From: Toxoplasma gondii ME49 | Lineage: Eukaryota > Apicomplexa > Conoidasida > Eucoccidiorida > Sarcocystidae | Assembly: GCF_000006565.2 (NCBI RefSeq) | Contig: NC_031476.1 | Coordinates: 1,698,458 to 1,762,457, forward strand | Direction: 5' to 3' | Length of the DNA: 64,000 bases | Shown here: positions 1-11,174 of the stretch, piece by piece | Layout of the letters: every line of letters starts with the position of its first letter | Position numbering within the stretch: the first letter of the stretch is position 1 | Made by a program: the position numbers and the translations under genes | Notes under the pieces: model-generated | Databases searched by the model: none | What the model saw: only the letters and a program-made list of their open reading frames with translations | What the model was told of the DNA's origin: nothing

Positions 1-1270
1 GACCTCTGCGGATAAATGAAAATGTGATCTGGGAAGCATATCTCTCGAAGCTCAAACGCGACAAACCTCTCCTTCTGCATACAACCCACATATTATATAT
101 ATATATATATATATATTCATGTATACTTAATAAAAGTGTTGGAGAGTTACACAGTCCGTGCCATTCAGGCGTCTGTCCTGGTTGGACAGTCACCGGTTTC
201 GCGAGCGACGAGATTTCTACATGGTCTCTCTTGGATCATTATGTTTTTTTAGAACCGGTTTTGTACAGAGAACGCCGTAACTTCTTCCGACTATTCTCTA
301 CGGTTCGGAAGTTCTTTTCCCAGGAACGGACCCTTTCTCTTGTTTCCTAGCTTCTCCTGACCTCTTGGGTCGGATGTTCAGTGCGCGAGGGGTGCAGCAG
401 GGGGGAGAGCGAGAGAGAAGGACGCATCAAAACACGAGACGCGAGACGAGGATGACAGAAGAACAAAGGACAGATTCGAGAGCGGCCAAAACTCGAGTTT
501 AGAACACAGGATACAAGCACACACTCCAGAGGGTTGTTCGAGTTTGACCCATGATTTCGTAGAAGCGACGCACATGCACGCGCCGACGCAGTTCTGTCGC
601 CAAGAGAACTCCTTGTGAATGCAGAGCCAACAAAAAAGAGCAGGGGATGCAGAGAGACAAAGTCGACTCACAAACACACCCTCGGTGCTGTTCTTTCCGC
701 TCCCAGAAACAACGTGACGACAGGTTTCACGTCTCTCTTTTCTTTGTCGTCGTCCTTTCTCTCACCAATCGCTGTTTTTCCACTTCCGTTTTCTGTTCTA
801 CACGCAGTATGCGGATTCCTTCACACGCGACACTCCATTCGTTTCAGTGCCGGGGAAAGCTCACGATCTGAAAACCCCCATGGGTGATGCATGCCGAGCC
901 ATCAAGTCGGTGTCTGTTCGTCGCGCTTCGAGAGCGCGCTGCCACCAGCAGACCTTCCGCGACTTTAAACTCAGTTCTGGCCGCTCTACCTCTGAAGTTC
1001 TTTTGCGAGTTCTCGCGTAATCGCTTTCTGTGCTTATGTGAAGCGCCTCTATATGGGAGCGACTGTCCTTCACATAATCTCGATTCTTCACCTTTTCCCC
1101 CCTGTCTCGCTTATACGCGCGCGCCGGTTTTGCTGAAGCTTCGACAACGCAGATCCTCAACTGAGCCTCCACTCTCGGGTGTCGGAGAGAAGGGATCTTC
1201 CTGTCAGTTTTTGCCCTTCTCTGCGTCAAAAACCTCCTGCTGTCCAACACAGCGGGGAAACCACCTCCCC
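1..1270. other. No gene supported (3' flank of the RCC1-like gene)
   Basis: Short ORFs occur on both strands but none has a convincing start, splice context or protein-like composition. A (TA)n tract lies at about 93-116. The minus strand should carry the 3' UTR of the gene whose stop is at 1271-1273. A possible donor (GTGAGA) overlaps that stop on the minus strand, so a further downstream exon is not excluded. Confidence 0.5.
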
Positions 1271-3524
1271 TCATTCCGTCTGCGTCTCACCTTCTCTCGC
1301 TGGTTTCGTTTCTGACCCTCCCATCTCCTTGACGTCACCTTCTTGTTCTCTCGGCGCATCTTCCTTGTGAGTTTGGCCAGCTGCGCGTGCAGCCATTTCG
1401 AGAACAGGCTCCTCCACTGCCTCGTCCTTCCTGTCCGTTGTCGAGGGCGGGGACTCCTTCTGTTCATCGTCCTTTCTGTCGAGGTCGACTTCGTCTTGGC
1501 CGCGTCTCCCTTGTCTGTTTCCTTCTTGCTCTTCCTCTATCGCCTCTTCATTTTGCTGCCGGCGTCGTCGCTCGAGCTGCATGCGGAGGAGCCTTCTTCT
1601 CGCCTGGTCGAGGATGTTGTTTCTTCGCTCTCTCTCCCGCGCTCTTCTGCTTCGCTCTTCTCTTCTGTTTCGCTCTTCTCGTCTCTCGGCCTCCCGCCTT
1701 CCAGCTGCTCTCTGCCTTTCGTCTGCGCTCGCATGCACACTGGTAGATGAAGCCTGTTCATCGGGAAACGCGCTGCTTCCCGCCTTCCCGCGCCTGGAAA
1801 AGGCGCGCGATCCATCTTTGTTTCGTCTCCTCTCTGTGTGCTTCTGTCTCCGCCATCCTGGATTGCCTTGAGCGAGAGCCAATCCTGCAGTGACTCTCTG
1901 CTTCTTCTCCTCTCTTTCCTCGTCTCCGGCTCTGTCTCCTCTCCGCTTGCGCCAGATTGCATGCGCCCCCCTCGTGCCGCGCTCACCCGGCGAGGACCGG
2001 CGAGACTCGAAGTCTTCATTCTTACCAGAAGTTGAGTACAGCAGCGAAAAGTGTGCAACAAGATCCGACACAAATGCACCGACAACTTTTTCCATCTCTG
2101 CAGCCTCACTCTCTGCCATCTGTTCTTCTCTTCCCGTTGAACTGTCTCCTCTGACTCGCTCTTCTCCCGCTTCCTCCTCTCCGTTCTCGTCGCTGCTTCT
2201 CGCTGGCGTCAGCGGCCGCGCGCGTTTCTTCTCTTGCTGTCTCCCCTGGCGTCTCTCTTGTCTCTCGAGTTTTTCTTCTGTCTCTTGCGTTTGCTTCTTG
2301 AGGATGCGCAGCAGCACCGCATGGCCGCGCGAAAGAAGGATGTGCTGGAGATCCGCCAGACGCAGAAAAAGACGAGGATTCTCTTCTGCAGCAGCGCAGG
2401 CGTGTCTCCATAAATCTTTGGCCAAAAGGAGGAGAGGCTCCGGGAGCGCGTCGATGCCCTCCTGAGGCTTTTCTTCTTTTCCTGTCCCTCGTTCTGTCTG
2501 TGCCTCGCGTCTGAAGAAAGGTGAGAAAGCGAGAGCGGAGAGCAGCGATGAAGGAAAAGCGCCACGATGCCTCGCCCTCTGTGCTCCTCGACACGGACAG
2601 AGACCAGAAGCAACAGGGAGTGGAGGCGAATGAAAAGTGAAGGAGGTATGTTCCCTCTGCGTGTCTTCCCCGCGGTCCGAGGTCTTGTGGCCAGAGTCTC
2701 CCGACAGAGCAGGTGACTGCTCTGCCTGTCCTCGCCCAAGAGTCGTTTGCGCGAGTCTGTGGGCAAAGGAGGCAGAAATCAGGCCACCCGTCTCTTCGCG
2801 CTGAAGACAAGCCGCGAGGGAACGACTTCTCTGCACGCGGTAGCGCGACAGGATCACGTAGTTCCCTCCCGCAAAAAGACGGAACGGAGGCGCCGACGAG
2901 GCGAGGTCGAGCACGCGAAGATACACTTCGAGCGAGGAAGGCGTGAGGGAGAGGGAGTCTGAGACCTCTCGGTTCTTCGCGTTTTCGAGTTCGTTGGCGA
3001 GGCCTGGACAGGCCAGAGATCCGCGCGAAAACGGAGACGCCTCGCGGCCAAGACGAGGGGGGAGAGATGAAGCCGACAACTGCGCTGCGACAGTCAGGAG
3101 AGACGAAGGGACGTACTGCCTCACGCGGAGCTTCCCGTGGAGGCGAAGGAGCTGAAAAAAGAAACATTTTGGGGAGAACACCCACGACTGGTTACATGCG
3201 TTCTTTTGCCTCAAAGCATGTTTTCTCCTTCACCTCGCCGCTTTGCCGAGGACCGGCGGTTCCTCTTTGTCGAACATCTTCCCTACCCCACAATCACAGT
3301 GATCCGGAGGGCCAGACATGATTCAACTGGACCGCGACTGTATGCACAAGACAGACCTCCGACCTACGTCACGTTCACATTGATTTCCTCTTTTCACAGA
3401 ACATAATGAAACATGGTTGCCTCCTTCTCTTCCTCCGAGAAAGCAACGCCCTCACCCTTCTACATAGGCACATGAACCTTCTTGCTTAATCAGCCACCTA
3501 TCTATTTATCTATCGATATAAACG

Positions 3525-3558
<34 letters not shown>

Positions 3559-6500
3559 TATATGTATGTGTTCATGTATTTATGAATCTCTATGCAAGTA
3601 TATGTCTTTACGTATTTTTCTGCCTCATTTTTGAGACATGTCCTTGGAAAGTCACGCAGTGGCATCCCACACATGCGTTGTTGTGTGTACATCTGCGTGT
3701 CTGCACTGACGTCTGCGGCTGTGGATGCGCTTTCGTGAAGACGCACCTCCTGGATGTGCCATTTGGAGACCGAGTGGAGAGATTCTTTGCGTCTGCCGCC
3801 AACCTCGAGAAGCTGTCCGCCGGCGCCTCTTCGCCACACTTTCAAGCCAAAGAGAGACTTCTGAATCGCCTCCAGATGGCCACTCTCCCGCAGAATGAGA
3901 AGAAAATCGCCCACGGCCTGCACGGAAATGGACCGATTCTTTTCCAGAGACCCAGAACTCGACAGAGGACACAGAGGCGACGGTGGAGAGGAACAGACAG
4001 CGGCCTCCCCCTTCGGCGACACTGGACAGAAAGGCGAAGCAGCTGCAGCGGGAGCAGGGAGAGACGCCGCGAGGGGAGTCGAGTCGGAAGGCGGGGAGGT
4101 CCCGACGTCTGCTTGCTCTTTTTTCTCTCGGTTCCTTGCAGCTTGAAGAGCAGCACGAGGAACACGGGGAGCGCGATACAGCAGAGAGATTTCAGACGCC
4201 CTCAGGTAGTGAAAGTGCTCCACGCACTTTGCAAGAAACGCAGAAGACGCGGAAGAAGAAGCAGAGGCGACAGAAGACGTGGAAACAGTCTCAGAAGAAG
4301 TGGAGGAAGGAGCACGAGCGGGAGGAACGAGTCTGTTTGGGTTGAGAGGGCGCGAGGAGTGAGAGGAAGTTCTGACTACGCGATCTGGAGGCTCGCCAGG
4401 AGCAGCAGAGGAACCTACAGATGCAGAAGACTGCGGACACGGAGGCTCCGGCAAGGGCAACGGCATAATCGTTTGATTCGAAGACAGAAAGACGTATTTG
4501 TCTCGAACGATCTCGAGTGAAACCGAGGAAATACTCAAAATGAAGAGCAAATACGACCTGGGAAGCGCCGCAAGCAGCCTAGGGAAATTCTCCACGCGGT
4601 AAGGGATGCGCCGATCGCTCGCTGGGTGGCTGTACAGCTGAATGGCATGCAGACACAGCCGAAGGGGTAAGAGCATGTAAACAAGGGGAACGGGTGGCTG
4701 AGAACAGGCAAAAGGGAGGAAGGAAACGCAAATAGACGGCGAAGGCATTTCCAAAGAGAAGACTACAGCGGACAGACGCTGCCCTCAGAAAACGGAAAAA
4801 AGACTCCTCCACTTTTGTGTCAAGAAAAGGACGCGACTTGGACAAATGAGAAGTCTCTTATGACCGAAACGAATCGAGAGACACCAGCTTCGCGTCTCTC
4901 CTATCTTCTCGCCTCCCTCTGCCCCCACAAGTTCTTTTTCCACCTCTCCCGGGATGCGTTTTCCGCTTGTGTTGATTCGCGCGCTTCTCTGATTCCACGT
5001 GCGAGGTCAGCGAAGACTGCTCTCCATGATTACAGAGTTTGGCGGGCGCTCCACCGGGGAAAATTGGCCCTTTTACGCATCTGTCCTTTTCCTGTAGAGT
5101 CTTGTCGTTTAACCGACTCGTTTGTCCCGTTAAAGGGCAATTTTCTCTTCTTTTCCTCGAGTCTCTTTTTCAGTTGCACTCTCCCTGTCAACTCACCAAG
5201 TCGAAACAGAACGGCGTGCACTCGATGGGCTGCGGAACGCGCGGCCTGCGAAAACTCGACAGGCCGACACCGGAAGACGAAGAGAGAGCCGCCGGAGCAC
5301 CCCCCCCACCAGAGGACGAAGCAGCCGAATTGGGAGTTCCTGTCGAGGTTCCTGCATTGACTGCGACTTGCCCGAGATTGAAATTGTACTCGTGGAGAAC
5401 GGAAGAGGCGTCTAGAAGAAAGAAATCGAAACTTCCCGGGACTCGGCCTCCGCCTGCTGCAGAAGAAGACAGCGCGCTGGAGAGAAACTCCGGAGGGCCA
5501 TGCTGGCCGCCAAAGACGTCGACGACGCGTTTGTCTTTGAGAGAGCCTTCAACCTGAGAACTCCACAGAAACCACTACTGGACGCACATTGCGACCTCCC
5601 TGGGCATGCTCGCACATTTGCGAGGCACAGTCAACACACAAACGCATCGAAAGCAAATCCATACGACACGACAGCCACGACGAAGAGACCCCTGGCCACA
5701 TCCGCTGCATGCAAGAAAAAAGGCAAGACCCGTCCCGTTCAGACGCTCGACAACACCCGGCCAAGCACGAAAGAGAACTCGCTGTGTATCTCTGAACCTA
5801 TCTACAGATGTGTCTCTGTTTTGGGCTGCACGGGCATGTACACCTATTTGAGTCCAGACAGACCTTCATGCATGTGAAGACAGCTGGTTCGATCTACGTT
5901 TTCACTTATACAGCTCTCTTCAGCGGTACACACGTGATTCTGCAGGCGGTGCATGAAGCGACTCTGAGATAGGCCCCGACTGCTCGCGGCCGCAGATTCG
6001 TTGCATCCACCCTCTTCAGAGCTTCACAGCTAGAAATAAAGTGAAAAATTGTGCCTACACGTCAAAAAAATTCAAGAACTGGAAAGCACTGGTCGGAACA
6101 GTTCTAAACTAAAAGATCACCACTTTTGGACAGCGCTTCAATTCGCTCTTACTACCGCGGCTGTTGGCACCGGGTTCGTCTTGCACACCATGAGAGAGAT
6201 AAGAGAAAGTGAAAGGACAAAAAGAGGCGTTTCTGAGCTGTACCTTTCGCAGTCCAGGAACGACTTTTCCGAGGTCAGAGACAGTTGCTTGCCACTGGTA
6301 TGCGATGCCATTGGTGAACAGCAGCAGGCCGCAGTCTGCTTCACTCCCACAAACAACCTGCGACAGCGGACGCCAGACACGCTGATTTATCGATGACAGC
6401 ACTGCAAGAAGACCGCAGAGGCGAGGACATCTCTGTGTCGACACAAAACGCTCATTCACTCTCTCGCACAGCCGCTCTGTGTACAGACACCGTGGTGCTC

Positions 6501-8894
6501 GTTTCGACTCGATTTTTGAAGGTCCCAGTGTTGATGTGTCAAGCAAAGAAGAGAGAACCTTCTTCTCGCCAAACTCGCTGCGACCCGCCGCCCCTGCGCT
6601 CAGCGTCTCCGTCGTTGTCTGAAAGGAGATTCGAGCTCACGCGCCAGACCCCACCGCGAGCTGCTTGCCTGTCTCCTCGCGAACCAGCTCTTTGGCATGC
6701 CTCACACCTCTGGCGAGGCAAACGATGTTGCTTTCCCTCGCGGCTCTCACCTTCGCAGGAACGTGTGGAAGAGGCGACGCCCGACAACTCAAAGTTTTGC
6801 CGCGAATGATGAGGCCGTAGCGTTTGTGGTAGAGCCGGGACTGACACAGCACGGCGTACCGCAGGGGCGGGAAGAAGGGGAAGCACGAGAAAGGAGGCGA
6901 GGCGAGAGCGCCTTCTCTTCTCTCGCCTTCCCGCTTCGGTCCCTGAGAGGCCGCGACCGACCACAGAGAAGCGTCGGGGCATGGCGAGGGCGGGACAGGA
7001 GTCAGTTCGGCGAGAGAGACAAACAGGCAGGTCCCCCGTTCCTCCATGCCTGCGCGAAGAAGAAACGCGAGAACGACTCGGCGACGGAAAGTGGAGACCG
7101 AGAAGGTGCGTTACGGTCTGCAACGGCTTCGCTCTCCGGCGCACAGACGACGGGAAGAAGGGCGCCACTAGAAAGGCGAAAGAAGATAGTAAATTGGAGA
7201 AAAGAGAAGAGACGGAACCAGACGCACGCGAGAAAAACCGCCGGAGAATCGAAGCAACATGGGAGGCGAAGAGCCAGGCGCAGGCGACCCGACAGAAAAC
7301 ACGAAGAGCCGCACCCACGAGATGAGGCAAAACGTAGACGCGGAAAAAACAGAGAAATGGAGGAGGCGCGGCTGTGGAGAGAATAGAGGCGACAGATTCA
7401 CACAGAAATCTCGACACGTACCTCCTTGGACACCCTGAGAAACGGGAAGTCTCAGAGACTCCATTCGCATGGGGCAGTGCTGGAAGCGGATGGGACATCC
7501 CGTTGGCTGCCCGTCTCTCTCTTCTCTCTCGGTACGTTTTTCGTCTTGGATGTTTTCGCGCAGATCCCCATTCTCAGGATTCTCGCTCGTCCGCGCTTCG
7601 TTCGGTCGACGTCCTCCACATGTGCATGTCAAGGGGCTCGAGAGGCAGTCGAACCTCCGTCGGCTCTCGTCTTCTGGCCACCCATCTCTGTCCTCTTCGT
7701 CCGTCTGTCTTTCCTCTTTGTGCTGCCCTGAGCCAGGCACCGCACTCAGACACTTCCCCTCCACTGCTCCGTTCACTCTCGGCAACGCCTCATGCGCCCG
7801 ACCCGCAGGAGACGAAGTCGACGCACGAGAGGAAGGAAGAGAACACGAGGAAAAAGACGAGGCCGAAGGTTCGCACGAGAGAGAAGACAAGAGTTTCCTT
7901 TCAGCACAGCAGCAATGTGCGTTGCTACCTAGCCATAGATTTCCGTCCCGATCTAGAGCAGCTAGCGCGAAAAGGCTCGTTGGGTCTTCTTCTCTGGAGA
8001 CACATCGACAGACGGACACAACATCCTGGCTCTCGGGTCTGCGTTTCTCCTTGCGCTCTGCAGTCTCTCGCGACATCTCTGCGTTCTCTGGGCGCAGGTC
8101 GCTTCCGTCGCATTCATCGCTTGCATGTTCGTCTCCTCTGGAACTCGCCGCGCCGCTTGCCTGGGGACCCACAGCCTCCCTCGCAGGCGCGCCACAACAG
8201 CCCAGACCGCTGGAGGCGCGCGCGGCGCAGGACGGGGGGGCAAACGGGCGAGGCTCGAACGCAGGGTCACAGAGAACGTCGAGAGGTGCATCTCCAAAGT
8301 CCAGAGACTTGATCTCCACATGAACGAACTCGCGGCCTGGCACCGAAGCAAGCGGCAGCCAAGTGTCAAAGCCTTCGCCTTGCCAAGGGTACTGCCTGGC
8401 GACGCACACACAAGAAAACCGGCGGAGTTCCAAAGAAGAGAAGGGAGGAAACGAAACAGAAGGATATCCCGGCAGGAAGCCCCTATCAAGATCACATCGC
8501 TCTGAACCCACATACTCATCTACAAATGTACACACACACACATACACAGTTCTCATACATACATAAATGCATCACTGATGTGTTTAATATTGCGCAGAGG
8601 CTTCGCCAATCCTCCGAAGTTGTTGTGTGCTTGTCTCCTCCACAGTCAAGGAATCTCAAGATGATGGCGAGGAAAGGTGACCTACGAGCGCAACATTTCT
8701 GTGATTTGCAGTGGGTTTCAAGATGAGTTTTCTGTTTCTTCACAAAAAAGGCGCCCGAAAAAGCAGCAGAAGTTTTTGCATCTTCTTCGAAGCACTTGCC
8801 CCTTGTTGCCAACATCAATCATCAAGCCGCTCTTCCCACTGAAAAAAACTGAGATACACCCAACCACCTCAACGCACTTCAGCACACACCAAAC

Positions 8895-8925
<31 letters not shown>

Positions 8926-10038
8926 GTACATGTATGCATATTATATATCTGTGTACATATATTGTATATTATATATATATATATGTATATACGTATCCAT
9001 GTGGATGGATGTGTATCGAGTCTAAAACAAGAGTTAACACTTTGGTGACTAGGCGGGAATGTCGCACCGAGGGCCTTGCGCCGAAGGCGAGGGGTGGAGA
9101 CGGACCGGATCTTGTAGATGAAGATCTGCCCTCCTTCCGTCAGAAGAGCAATGTGGTTGGTCGCACACGATAGGCTTCGCACGACGACATCGGGCAAATC
9201 TGCTAGCCACGGGAATGTCTGGTCGAGCTGGACGCCGAGACGAACGCGAGGCCGCTGGCAACATGCACACACCCAGGACAAGGGCCAGCGTACACGACAA
9301 ACGAGAGCAAGAGCAGGAGAGAAAGATGAGCGAAAAGGAGACAAAGAGGACCGGCGACAGGAGAGAAGTTGCAACCTCGAAGGGGATGAAGCTCGCTGGT
9401 TCGTTTACCTTCACACCAGCAGTGGAGCTCCAGTTGTTTTCTGATAGGTACTGCATGCAAGATATCTCGAACGACCATTTTTATTGAAGCACCGTTCCCA
9501 GGAAATCGACTCCAGTGCTCTGCATGTGGCAGCTTCTCGAAACGCAGGAACCAGACACAGGAGGAAGTCGAGAGGGGACGGCGAGTCGCCTGCACAGGCC
9601 CACAGCATCGATGCGCGAAAGCAGGAGTCGTACTTTTGTGCGAAAGCGAGAAGAGAAGCAGAGGGCCGGAGACCCGCAGTTTTCTTCCGACGAACACTCG
9701 AACGTTCCCTCTTCTCCTTCTCCTCCCGAGTGTCCATCTCGTTCTTTCTCTTCCGCGGCGAGGACTTGCAGACTCGTGGCTGCACTAGAGTAGGGACCGC
9801 CTCCAAAGAGGAAGAAGTTTTCGGAGACGTGGAAATCCGAGAGGATCTCAGACAGCAGCTGTTCCCCTGGTTTGTCCGTGACCCTGGAAAGCGCTCCGTC
9901 GCCTTCCCTGGCAGGTACGGCAGCCTTCGCTCCTTCTTCTGCTCTGAAGCCTACGTCATCTTCTTCAGTCTCGCGCTGTCTCTTGACGAGGCCCTCCCGC
10001 GCCTCGGCGTTGCCGCGGGCGGAGAGAGGAGACTCCAT
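1271..10038 (-). CDS. Large RCC1/beta-propeller-like protein, nine exons (~1777 aa)
   Basis: Exons in order: 9634-10038, 9409-9450, 9068-9254, 7422-8519, 6751-7049, 6244-6357, 5197-5553, 3747-4697, 1271-3151. Phases fit at every junction and the total, 5334 nt, is divisible by three. The start is ATG at 10038, with an in-frame stop just upstream. The N-terminal half has RCC1-like blade segments: VVVRSLSCATNHIALLTEGG in exon 3, LFALAALDRDGNLWLGS in exon 4, VVCGSEADCGLLLFTNGIAY in exon 6. They are separated by low-complexity insertions rich in Ser, Glu and Arg. Exon 8 begins with a helical, hydrophobic-rich stretch (VYMLLPLRLCLHAIQLYSHP) and exon 9 ends in an Arg/Glu-rich coiled coil. RCC1 repeats usually serve in GTPase exchange or as scaffolds. 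The family member is not recognised; a nucleoporin-type or ubiquitin-ligase scaffold is equally possible. The exon model is firm, the function is not. Confidence 0.8.
3525..3565. repeat. (TA)n microsatellite
   Basis: Interrupted TA dinucleotide run in the last intron (between 3152 and 3746) of the RCC1-like gene. Confidence 0.9.
8893..8920. repeat. (TA)n microsatellite
   Basis: TA run within the 8520-9067 intron of the RCC1-like gene, with a second shorter run near 8965-8985. Confidence 0.9.
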
Positions 10039-10042
10039 TGCG
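10039..10042. promoter_or_regulatory. Four-base gap between divergent start codons
   Basis: Minus-strand ATG at 10038 and plus-strand ATG at 10043 face away from each other with four bases between. If both starts are right, the two 5' UTRs and promoters must overlap the opposite gene. One of the starts may instead be wrong. Confidence 0.4.
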
Positions 10043-11174
10043 ATGGAGCTTTATCCGAGAAGGTAACAGGGGCGCGGCTGCTCAACCTTCGTGTGGGAAA
10101 GAGACTGGAAAGAAGTCTGGAACGTTTCTTGGCCTGAAAAGGCGACGGCGACACCACCGGTTAGAATCGCATCTTCTGTTGGCGTTCTGTTTTGCTTGCG
10201 CGATTCACAGAAGTGCAGACAAAGAGGTGCACAGAGCTTTCGCAAGACTCAAAGCGATGCGGAGAAAGGTTCAGAGTCAATCTGCTTTTCGCGAGGCGGC
10301 TAGGGCCGGAACAGGCGCACAGACGGGGGGCTGAGGAATGGCAGCAAGCGACGGTCAAGGCTGCCCGACAGCACTCCTATCTGCTTTCTTCAACCTCTCT
10401 CTTCTTCCTCTCCTCGTAACAGAGATATTTGCAGAAGAGCAGGCAAAGCTTGCAGACGGAAAGGGAGAAGGTGTGCTGGCGCTTCATCTCTCTTTTCTTT
10501 CGCATGTTGTCTGCGCAACAGAGCGGTTTGCTTCTTTCCGGACTTTGTTTTTCTTTCCTGACCTCTCTTTTCCGTTTACAGGCTGCCTCTGACCCTTCCA
10601 GATTTCGTTCCTCTCTCCCGACGGTGTTTGCGTCGTCGCTTGGACTCGCCTTTCTTCCTTTTTGCTGTCTCTTGCTGTGTCTGTTGTCTCGCCTGGAGGT
10701 GCGTCCTGCCCACGCATGCGAGGCGTGAAACCGACGGTTCAGCTCCTGCAAGATGTCAGGCCGCCGAGAATCCGATCTGTTTCGTCTCTGTCGCCGAGTT
10801 GTTTCTCCTGTCTCGAGTTTTATTCTCTCGCTTGGGCTCCCCGTCTCGGTCACGCGACGCCTTCGTCCACTTCAGACCTGCGATGCTTTTTCTGCCTTTC
10901 TGTTTGAAGGTCACCTAGCGCCGAGGTCTCTCACTCCCTGCGTATCTCTCCCGAGTGAAGCTGGACGGTGTGTATGCTTCACGGCTTTCTTTCAGAAGGC
11001 TTTCTCTCCGGTGTTCTTGCTTTCCTTTCCTCTCTGTCGGCCTTGCAAATCCGAACGTCTTCGTACCCCTGGACATTGACGGTTCGGCAGTGGGTTCTCC
11101 AAGAAGGCGCCTTTCACGCCTGGCAAGTACGGGTCGCATTCACTCCCTCTCTCTGGTTCACCCGTCTCCGCTGA
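10043..11174 (+). CDS. Small multi-exon membrane protein, about 126-151 aa
   Basis: Exons: 10043-10062, 10211-10268, 10423-10470, 10582-10698 (or a shorter form ending at 10623), 10876-10909, 10996-11174. Acceptors are pyrimidine-rich and phases agree (2, 0, 0, 0, 1, then stop TGA at 11172). The start reads MELYPRRSADKEVHRAF and continues with Arg/Lys/Gln-rich helix (RYLQKSRQSLQTEREK). The long form of exon 4 codes a hydrophobic span (FASSLGLAFLPFCCLLLCLL); the last exon has another (GVLAFLSSLSAL) and then SSYPWTLTVRQWVL. This suggests two membrane segments after a basic cytosolic or matrix head. No family is recognised. The choice between the two exon-4 donors (GTGTTT or the better GTGCGT) decides whether the first membrane span is present. 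Confidence 0.55.
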
